Below are positions 57,560-64,000 of a stretch of 64,000 nt of DNA, piece after piece. The stretch lies in NCBI GenBank assembly GCA_030765065.1, contig CM060990.1:498098190-498162189 (forward strand), given 5' to 3'. Each line of letters starts with the position of its first letter. Position 1 is the first letter of the stretch. This DNA is from Deroplatys truncata (taxonomy: Eukaryota; Arthropoda; Insecta; Mantodea; Mantidae). Under the pieces are notes generated by a model, which saw only the letters and a list, made by a program, of their open reading frames with translations, did not search any database and had not been told where the DNA came from. Both the position numbers and the translations under genes were made by a program.

Positions 57560-57612
57560 CGTGTGAGAGAGAGAAAGCGAGAGAGGGAGAGAGAGAGAGC
57601 GAGAGGAAGTGA
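57560..57612 (+). repeat. (GA)-rich microsatellite
   Basis: GAGAGAGAAAGCGAGAGAGG and further GA units, directly upstream of the promoter elements. GAGA-type tracts are common at animal promoters. Confidence 0.8.
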
Positions 57613-57643
57613 AACAAGTAGGGATAGAAGTGTTGAGAACCTC

Positions 57644-57785
57644 TGCGCATGCGCAGCAAGGGATGATGTCATTGGCTGCAATAATCATGTGCTGTGTAAG
57701 CATCACAGCCATGATGACGTGCCGGCATCGCCTGGAGGAGGTTTAGATCCCTATATAAACAGATATCTGCCCATGTTAGAACTGT
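57644..57785 (+). promoter_or_regulatory. Compact promoter of the small spliced gene
   Basis: In order: TGCGCATGCGCA (57644-57655, an NRF-1-type palindrome), ATTGG (57671, inverted CCAAT), TGACGT (57715, CRE half site) and a TATA box CTATATAAAC (57751-57760). Transcription would start about 30 bp downstream, near 57785. The first ATG is at 57883. The spacing suits an RNA polymerase II promoter. Seen by motif only. Confidence 0.6.
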
Positions 57786-57882
57786 TGTGTACTTATTAAC
57801 TTTACATTCAAGTTTTAAAGAGCTTTAAAAGCAACGTGAGCTGCAGGCCGTCTACACATTCAGCACATATCAAAACGTGACA

Positions 57883-59121
57883 ATGCAAGGTGAGTTTTAC
57901 ATAACTATACAAAATCACTGTTGGCTTTTACAATACATTTAATTTTGTTTAAACGTTACAGTACATGAAAGACGATTCGTTGCAAAGAGCATCATATTTT
58001 CTAATCTGTGCTTTACATTCACATGGATTTCACTGCATACTCTTCTCCAGTTCACATGATTTTCGCCACACATTCTTCTTACATAACCATTCATACGATT
58101 TTCCCCCTCGTTCTTTGTTTCACTATACACTCACATGATTTCCTCTACTCATTCTTTGTTCCCCTGCAGGTTCATGCTTTGTTAACATTCACACGACTTT
58201 CTCTGCACATTCTTTGCTTCCATTAACATTCACACGATCTTCGCTACACATTCTTCTTACTTAAACATTCATACGATTTTCCCCACTCATTCTTTGTTTC
58301 ACTATACATTCGCACACGATTTCCTCTACTCATTCTTTGGTTCTCTGCTGGCTCATCTTCAATGAACATTCACACGATTTTCTATACTTATTCTTTGTTT
58401 CTCTACACTTTCATTGGCATACTTACAAAACATACACACACCCTAGTTCTAATATAAAGAAGTGTCTAACTTGTTCTTCAACTTGAATAATGTAGTGAAA
58501 ATAATAATTCATGACAATGTCTGTTACAGATTGTTTAGCTGATAGACTTAACAAGATGGCTGAAGAGCGTAGTTTCCTACCGACTCGTCGAGTTCAAGAT
58601 CTCGAAATAGGTCTTAACTATGAGATAAAGTCCTTAACCAAAGTTCAAACTAGATATGGTACCAGGATCGTATCTTCGCTGGAGGATTGTCAAGTGTTCT
58701 TACCAGAGCGCTATAATTCGTTAACCTATCAAGAGATTGCAGAAATACCTGGGAACGTATACCTCCAGTATAACGGTATGGCAGAGATGGGGAAATTTAA
58801 GACATGTAAATTGTCTTTTTTACATGCAAAGAAGGTGCGTAGAAGTGTCAAACTTAAGTATTGAATGTTCTTCTATTTCACAATGAAAAATTCATAAATA
58901 AAACAACTGACTCATTGATATTACATATAAAGATACAAAAGATGCATATTATAGAATTTCATAAAAAATTTACGAAATCACAATATCACATGCTTTGAGT
59001 TTAATTATATCTAGCGCATTGAAGTAACTCTAAATATCCGAATGTTTATACAAATCTTTGTGCTTCATTTTACATGTATCATAACAAAAAATGTAATTCT
59101 TTTTAGGTTGCCTGTACTTGA
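57883..59121 (+). CDS. Small spliced gene, 'VFLPxRY' domain protein (~108 aa)
   Basis: Proposed exons are 57883-57889 (ATG CAA G, donor G|GTGAGT), 58530-58834 (acceptor TCTGTTACAG, donor AAG|GTGCGT) and 59107-59121 (acceptor TCTTTTTAG, stop TGA). The joined frame is the one open across 58511-58864. Without the second intron it would end at 58864, with an AATAAA at 58897. The middle reads LEIGLNYEIKSLTKVQTRYG then RIVSSLEDCQVFLPERYNSL, a compact alpha/beta pattern (G-x-x-Y-x-I, T-x-YG, VFLPxR) that I recognise from short invertebrate proteins, some near Polinton-like genes. The biochemical role is unknown; a nucleic-acid-binding OB-like fold is only a guess. No stop or frameshift interrupts it, unlike everything around it. 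Confidence 0.6.
58010..58440 (+). repeat. Intronic minisatellite
   Basis: Degenerate ~45-50-bp units with CATTCACACGATTTTC, CTACACATTCTTCTTAC and ACTCATTCTTTGTTTC, arranged in a higher-order unit of about 185 bp repeated twice (58065 and 58240 onwards). Confidence 0.7.
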
Positions 59122-59148
59122 CCAAGATAGTTTTCTAAGACTTTCATT

Positions 59149-59390
59149 GTGCAATGTTTCTGGCTGTGCAATAAGAGGAAGAATAAGAGCAACAGCTTTG
59201 CAACCATGCAAAGGATGCTGACGCTATTGGAGGGTAGAATAAGCACCATCGGCACCTACAAGAAACATTTCGGCAAGAAGCGGGTGCTGAGACATCTACA
59301 TCACCGAAACACGTTAAGACAGGATCCTTATATAACATTACAGGATATACGATGAAAAAATACGGACAATTTTGTATACAATTCAATGCA
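59149..59390 (+). pseudogene. Possible second fragment of the VFLPxRY-type domain
   Basis: At 59312-59389 the plus strand reads VKTGSLYNITGYTMKKYGQF and then stops at TAG. The G-x-x-Y-x-I spacing before a K-Y-G matches the start of the domain at 58.6 kb. Upstream sequence is Gln/Thr-rich and broken. May be a decayed duplicate; weak evidence. Confidence 0.25.
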
Positions 59391-59835
59391 TAGCTGAGAG
59401 TTAGCTCGAGCGAGTCTACCTATATTCACTGAAATTAAGCATTGTGAGCAATAATTTAAATGACTGTGAAAATACTTTAAATAATGGTGAAATTTGTATC
59501 CTAAAAGACTTGAGCCCTGTATACATTAACAGTATTAAGACCGTTTGACACACTGGAATACAAATTATGAAAATAAAAAGACTTTCATTTAAATAATAAA
59601 GAAATTTGCATAACCTGTTGTTACAAGTGTAATGACATATACAGAAACAATGAGTCGGATGAGAAAGTGATGGAAATGTAAGATAAATAATAACAATAAA
59701 AGGAATTAAGGTATGCTTTTACATAGTGTTTTTATTCATTAAAAATCCTTGCATTCCTAATGAAAAATAAATCATTATAATGATTACTTTAAGTTATGTC
59801 ACAACGATCAAAAAGAGAACCGTCTTTAGATGCAT
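59391..59835. other. AT-rich DNA, nothing recognised
   Basis: No gene or repeat. Confidence 0.5.
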
Positions 59836-59837
59836 TA

Positions 59838-60250
59838 CTCGATCTTAAGTCAGAGCACCAAAAAATGACAAATCACGGCTTCTCCATTTAGATGTGGTGT
59901 CACTATTCAGGTAAATTCCTGTAACACACAGCAGGTTGAGTATGCAGATCCATGGTCCTAAATGGTGAAACAGAGTCTTATCCAGCTTAACAGTCTTGAG
60001 GACCTCAGCATCAGAAAGTCGAATAACAGGCCTTCTCCACTCGATGAGTACAGGTTTAACAACAGCATTCTCTTCACCCTGAGACGGTGTAAAGTATATA
60101 AATGTTCAACTTGACAAGGGATTCTAAACTCGTTGTTAGAGTCCAGAACTGATGTATTATATGGTGAAAACACATGTTCCTCTTCTTAGTGACCTTGTCG
60201 TCGAATCTCGGTGTCATTGAGGTGTCGGTAACATTGAAGATGTCCCATGA
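59838..60250 (-). pseudogene. Possible Polinton-type major capsid relic
   Basis: Reading right to left, DIFNVTDTSMTPRFDDKVTK (60.2 kb) is followed after a frame change by HVFSPYNTSVLDSNNEFRIP and CQVEHLYTL (60.1 kb). Another frame change leads to VVKPVLIEWRRPVIRLSDAE and VLKTVKLDKTL (60.0 kb). The first two blocks resemble the N-terminus of the jelly-roll capsid protein encoded by invertebrate Polintons and adintovirus-like elements, and the third its WR-x-P-x-I block. The remainder (most of the usual ~400-500 residues) is missing. Assignment is from memory of the family pattern. Confidence 0.4.
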
Positions 60251-60535
60251 TCATAGGATTCTGAAGCCCAATAACTGTAGGAACTGCTGATTGCGTGATG
60301 TTAACCTGATGGGCGTCAAGGGCAGAGCATGATGTGTGCGTCGAATCATTCCATTATTATATCCTCGACGTCGTTGACTTCTTCTAAAATCTATAGGCAT
60401 TATGCTTATATCCTTGTTTCTAAAGGCAATGATATTGCTGTTATGCTCCCCTGTTTGCTCTATGAAGCGGATGTTTATGAACAACAGGTAAAATTTGATT
60501 TGATGGTTCCTGTGAAATACGGTATCCAGGCGTAA
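60251..60535 (-). pseudogene. Basic open frame upstream of the capsid-like relic
   Basis: Reads FINIRFIEQTGEHNSNIIAF then RNKDISIMPIDFRRSQRRRG. The Arg-rich end and position suggest another structural gene fragment, but no family was recognised. Confidence 0.25.
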
Positions 60536-60757
60536 CAGATGGGAAAACTGGTAGATGGAGTGTCCACTTTTACTATAGAGGAAGGAGACTGATGCAATAC
60601 TGCGCTAAATTCGTATGATGCTCAAGCTAAATATATTCACTAGGAAATCAGATTCAGACAGCTGATTAGATGGAATAACTTTGTCACTGAAGGGCCACAG
60701 AACGTTCCTATAGAACAATCACTGGAAAAAATCAAGAGTGAAAGGGCATTTTAATGA

Positions 60758-60828
<71 letters not shown>
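60758..60828 (+). repeat. (TTA)n microsatellite, ~23 units
   Basis: Uninterrupted (TTA)n run. Confidence 0.9.
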
Positions 60829-60829
<1 letters not shown>

Positions 60830-60909
60830 CTGATCTAATAAAGAAGACATTCGCATCCTAATATGAGGAATCTTTAAACGTAGGGCATACAAATCAAGGT
60901 CTATGTTAC

Positions 60910-61191
60910 TCAATGCTTTTTCCGGGACAAGTATAGCCCTCTACCTGAGCTTTTTGAATTCGCTTTCAGGCTCTGTCTCCTCTTCGTTTCGGTGTTTCTT
61001 CCCTTATTCTTCTTCACGCGAAAACCTCTCCCTCTTGCTTCCATTTCTCTGTTACGTCTTATCATTTCAGCAAGTTGTTTATCCGCAGCTTTTTTCTTAT
61101 TTACAGCTGTAGCAATTTGTGATGCACCTCCAGCGGCGGCTCCTAGTGCTGCAATAGGTAAGAGTAAGAGTATAAGTTTTCTTGATAGCAC
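60910..61191 (-). CDS. Capsid-type core protein, Gly/Ala segment plus Lys-rich tail (inverted copy)
   Basis: 93 residues. A hydrophobic, small-residue segment (LPIAALGAAAGGASQIATAV, residues 11-30) is followed by a charged helix NKKKAADKQLAEMIRRNREM, a basic GRGFRVKK block and the end GRGLYLSRKKH. This is the C-terminal part of a protein type carried by Polinton/adintovirus-like elements; in the related plus-strand copy at 63.59 kb it follows a phospholipase A2-like region. Here the 5' side is replaced by other sequence and then the 21-bp minisatellite, and the residues before PIAALG (MLSRKLILLLL) differ from the plus-strand copy's KKRGGFLPLIPII. Likely a truncated gene rather than an expressed one, but the frame is intact. 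Confidence 0.55.
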   Translation of the reverse strand: MLSRKLILLLLPIAALGAAAGGASQIATAVNKKKAADKQLAEMIRRNREMEARGRGFRVKKNKGRNTETKRRQSLKANSKSSGRGLYLSRKKH

Positions 61192-61219
61192 AGAGAATGC
61201 GAGAGTTGAGTGAGATACT

Positions 61220-63045
61220 GGTCTTTTTCCCTTTGCTGGTCACCTTTTTTCCTCCTTTGCTGGTCACATTTTTACCTTTGCTGGTCACATTTTTCCCTTT
61301 GCTGCCCACCTTTTTCCCTTTGCAGGTCCCATTTTCCCATTGCTGGTCCCATTTTTCCCTTTACTGGTCACCGTTTTCCCTCTGCTGGTCACATTTTTCC
61401 CTTTGCTGGTCACATTTTTCCCTTTGCTGGTCACATTTGTCCCTTTGCTGGTCACCTTTTCCCTTTGCTGGTCACATTTTTCCCTTTGCTGGTCACATTT
61501 TTCCCTTTGCTGGTCACATTTTTCCCTTTGCTGGTCACGTTTGCCCTTTGCTGGTCACCTTTTTCCCTTTACTGGTAACCTTTTTTCCCTTTGCTGGTCA
61601 CATTTTTCCCTTTACTGGTCACCTTTTTTCCCTTTGCTGGTCACGTTTTTCCCTTTGCTGGTCACCTTTTTCCCTTTGCTGTTCACCTTTTTCCCTTTGC
61701 TGGTCACCTTTTTCCCTTTACTGGTCACCTTTTTCCCTTTGCTGGTCACATTTTTCCCTTTACTGGTCACCTTTTTTCCCTTTGCTGGTCACATTTTTCC
61801 CTTTGCTGGTCACCTTTTTCCCTTTGCTGGTCACATTTTTCCCTTTGCTGGTCACGTTTTTCCCTTTGCTGGTCACCTTTTTCCCTTTACTGGTAACCTT
61901 TTTTCCCTTTGCTGGTCACATTTTTCCCTTTACTGGTCACCTTTTTTCCCTTTGCTGGTCACGTTTTTCCCTTTGCTGGTCACCTTTTTCCCTTTGCTGG
62001 TCACCTTTTTCCCTTTGCTGGTCACATTTTTCCCTTTGCTGGTCACCTTTTTCCCTTTAGTGGTCACCTTTTTTCCCTTTGCTGGTCACGTTTTTCCCTT
62101 TGCTGGTCACCTTTTTCCCTTTGCTGGTCACCTTTTTCCCTTTGCTGGTCACATTTTTCCCTTTGCTGCCCACCTTTTTCCCTCTGCTGGTCACCTTTTT
62201 CCCTTTGCTGGTCAAGTTTTTCCCTTTGCTGGTCACCTTTTTCCCTTTTCTGGTCACCTTTTTCCCTTTGCTGGTCGCATTTTTCCCTTTGCTGGTCACG
62301 TTTTTCCCTTTGCTGGTCACCTTTTTCCCTTTGCTGGTCACATTTTTCCCTTTGCTGGTCACCTTTTTCCCTTTGCTGGTCACGTTTTTCCCTTTGCTGG
62401 TCACGTTTTTCCCTTTGCTGGTAACATTTTTCCCTTTGCTGGTCACGTTTTTCCCTTTGCTGGTCACGTTTTTCCCTTTGCTGGTCACCTTTTTCCCTTT
62501 GCTGGTCACATTTTTCCCTTTACTGGTCGCATTTTTCCCTTTGCTGGTCACGTTTTTCCCTTTGCTGCTCACCTTTTTCCCTTTGCTGGTAACCTTTTTT
62601 CCCTTTGCTGGTCACATTTTTCCCTTCACTGGTCACCTTTTTTCCCTTTGCTGGTCACGTTTTTCCCTTTGCTGGTCACCTTTTTCCCTTTGCTGGTCAC
62701 CTTTTTCCCTCTGCTGGTCACCTTTTTCCCTCTGCTGGTCACCTTTTTCCCTTTGCTGGTCACGTTTTTCCCTTTGCTGGTCACCTTTTTCCCTTTTCTG
62801 GTCACCTTTTTCCCTTTGCTGGTCACGTTTTTCCCTTTGCTGGTCACCTTTTTCCCTTTGCTGGTCACCTTTTTCCCTTTGCTGGTCACCTTTTTCCCTT
62901 TGCTGGTCACGTTTTTCCCTTTGCTGGTCACGTTTTTCCCTTTGCTGGTAACATTTTTCCCTTTGCTGGTCACGTTTTTCCCTTTGCTGGTCACGTTTTT
63001 CCCTTTGCTGGTAACATTTTTCCCTTTGCTGGTCACCTTTTCCCT
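61220..63045 (+). repeat. 21-bp minisatellite, ~87 units
   Basis: The unit is CTGGTCACNTTTTTCCCTTTG, with N equal to A, C or G. Length is mostly kept at 21 bp, so five of the six frames stay open (plus: LLVTFFP, FAGHIFP, LCWSHFS; minus: SKGKNVT or SKGKKVT, and QREKCDQ). The longest resulting frame is 597 codons but no start context, domain or splice signal supports a gene. It lies between the two inverted capsid-type genes. Confidence 0.9.
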
Positions 63046-63052
63046 GAATGGG

Positions 63053-63183
63053 TTACGTGATGGGCACGTCAAGAACATTGACATGAAACAGTTTTCCACT
63101 AAGTTCACGTCTAAAGTCGCTTTCAAAGTCTAACATATGAATAGGCTGTGAGCATTCTTGTTTCATCCGCTCTGGCTTGACAG
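63053..63183 (-). CDS. Putative terminal exon next to the minisatellite
   Basis: On the minus strand a 3' splice-site-like ATTTTATTTTAG precedes a frame reading VKPERMKQECSQPIHMLDFE, then SDFRRELSGKLFHVNVLDVP and a TAA at 63053-63055. The frame is clean for 43 codons and of balanced composition. No family was assigned. An unspliced start at 63166 (MKQECS) is possible. It ends where the 21-bp array begins. Confidence 0.3.
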
Positions 63184-63191
63184 CTAAAATA

Positions 63192-63370
63192 AAATAAATC
63201 GCTCTTAATGTATATACGCTAATGAGAAAGTATAAAAGAACTATCCCGAATAAAATCGATTAGTATAACGTGAGAGCTAAGGTGGTTAAGCTCGCAAGGG
63301 CCCTCGGTTTAATTAACTCTCTCACTAGCCTGCAACCGTTGAAGTACATTTACCTGCTTACATATACTGA
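63192..63370. other. Unassigned DNA
   Basis: Nothing recognised. Confidence 0.5.
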
Positions 63371-63382
63371 GGAACTGTGGTA

Positions 63383-63591
63383 AAGCTAGAGAAAAATTAA
63401 AGAGAGGAGATCCTGGAATTATTCCGTTAGACGAATAGTGTAATCTTAGCGACATTGCCTACGCTCAGCATAAGGTCTCTGCTTCGAGAAACATTGCTGA
63501 CAAAATCTGGCTGAAACGATTTGGAAAAGAGTGCAAGCATCTGATGTTACATTAGGTGAAAAAGTTGGCAGCGTGACTAGTAACAGCAATT
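63383..63591 (+). pseudogene. Decayed phospholipase A2-like domain (viral/Polinton type)
   Basis: Across two or three frames the order is a short K-L-E-K block, LKRGDPGIIPLDE, a TAG, CNLSDIAYAQHKVSASRNIA and then KRVQASDVTLGEKVGSV. This follows the parvovirus VP1 / Polinton PLA2-like domain, whose family motif is C-x-x-HD-x-AY. Here the His of the catalytic His-Asp pair is Ser (LSDIAY), the Ca-loop Gly-rich block is lost, and a stop and frameshifts intervene, so it has no activity. It joins the ORF beginning at 63592 as the upstream half of the same gene. Confidence 0.6.
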
Positions 63592-64000
63592 ATGAAGGGA
63601 AAAGTAGCTCCAGGTGCAGGAACCACGAAGAAGAAACGAGGAGTATTTCTACCTCTCATACCAATTATTGCAGCTCTAGGCGCTGCTGCTGGAGGTGCAG
63701 CCCAAATTGCCTCAGCAGTAAATAAGAAAAAGGCAGCAGATAAACAACTTGCCGAAATGATGAGGCATAAGAGAGAAATTGAGAGAAAGGTATCTGTTGG
63801 CGGCGGGTCCAAAACGAAGAAACGAGGAGGATTTCTACCGCTCATACCAATTATTGCAGCACTAGGAGCCGCCGCTGGAGGTGCATCACAAATTGCTACA
63901 GCTGTAAATAAGAAAAAAGCTGCTGATAAACAACTTGCTGAAATGATGAGACGTAACAGAGAAATGGAAGCAAGAGGGAGAGGTTTTCGCGTGAAGAAGA
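63592..64000 (+). CDS. Capsid-type core protein with duplicated domain, partial at window end
   Basis: Opens at ATG 63592 (an in-frame TGA lies at 63574) and is still open at the last base, 136 codons seen. A basic start (MKGKVAPGAGTTKKKRG) leads to FLPLIPIIAALGAAAGGAAQ, then NKKKAADKQLAEMMRHKREI. The same two blocks are then repeated: GGFLPLIPIIAALGAAAGGA and NKKKAADKQLAEMMRRNREM, ending in RGRGFRVKK at the edge. The tandem unit is about 60 residues. The second unit is nearly identical at DNA level to the inverted copy at 60.9-61.2 kb. In intact relatives this region follows the phospholipase A2-like domain, whose relic lies directly upstream. Confidence 0.6.
   Translation, partial: MKGKVAPGAGTTKKKRGVFLPLIPIIAALGAAAGGAAQIASAVNKKKAADKQLAEMMRHKREIERKVSVGGGSKTKKRGGFLPLIPIIAALGAAAGGASQIATAVNKKKAADKQLAEMMRRNREMEARGRGFRVKK

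Noticed and set aside
61340-63133. A 597-codon plus-strand open frame of FPLLVTF-type repeats, and its shorter companions in other frames
   Set aside because: It is the translation of the 21-bp minisatellite, which lacks stops in five frames. There is no start context, domain or splice signal.

Overview
This is a stretch of animal nuclear DNA, most likely from an arthropod with a large, repeat-rich genome. That reading rests on the mix of elements: non-LTR retrotransposons with an RNase H domain, hAT relics, tRNA-derived SINEs, Ty3/gypsy remnants, Polinton/Maverick-type genes, many micro- and minisatellites, and usable splice signals. No bacterial operon, rRNA gene, functional tRNA gene or CRISPR array is visible. 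Almost all coding sequence is broken. The best candidates for real genes are a small spliced gene at 57.9-59.1 kb and a capsid-type gene that runs off the right end.

Layout. 1-2.94 kb: 3' part of a LINE (copy 1). 2.94-15 kb: old AT-rich DNA with two short repeats, a relic of a transposon-like protein, two SINEs of one family, a hAT relic, a cluster of TGACGTAA sites and an antisense LINE RT relic. 15.5-17.56 kb: antisense hAT transposase pseudogene, cut by LINE copy 2 (17.57-23.52 kb). 24.26-48.19 kb: a Polinton-derived element flanked by a perfect 6-bp duplication (AACACT). It is built as a giant inverted repeat, and each arm carries a broken protein-primed type B DNA polymerase gene; the two genes meet head to head at about 29.02 kb. 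The outer part of each arm is a ~70-bp tandem array plus an ACGTAAC array. The right arm was later split by LINE copy 3 (32.50-41.25 kb, itself split by a different LINE, copy 5, at 36.74-40.01 kb) and LINE copy 4 (41.47-47.39 kb). Without the LINEs the element is about 9.2 kb.

48.19-49.98 kb: the transposon-like pseudogene into whose 3' end the Polinton inserted; its last codons lie on the far side at 24.23-24.26 kb. 50.77-53.2 kb: antisense Ty3/gypsy remnant, hit by a 44-bp micro-LINE with a perfect 10-bp duplication. 53.7-57.6 kb: tandem repeats, a tRNA-derived SINE with a 13-bp duplication and microsatellites.

57.6-64 kb: a compact promoter and small spliced gene, then a cluster resembling a second, scrambled Polinton/adintovirus-like locus. 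It holds a possible capsid relic, a glycine/alanine- and lysine-rich capsid-type gene on the minus strand, a 1.8-kb 21-bp minisatellite, and a related gene on the plus strand preceded by a decayed phospholipase A2-like domain. The two capsid-type genes form a second head-to-head inverted pair.

Insertion order inferred from nesting: transposon-like gene, then Polinton palindrome, then LINEs 3 and 4, then LINE 5 inside LINE 3. All statements come from reading and aligning by eye; identities are estimates.
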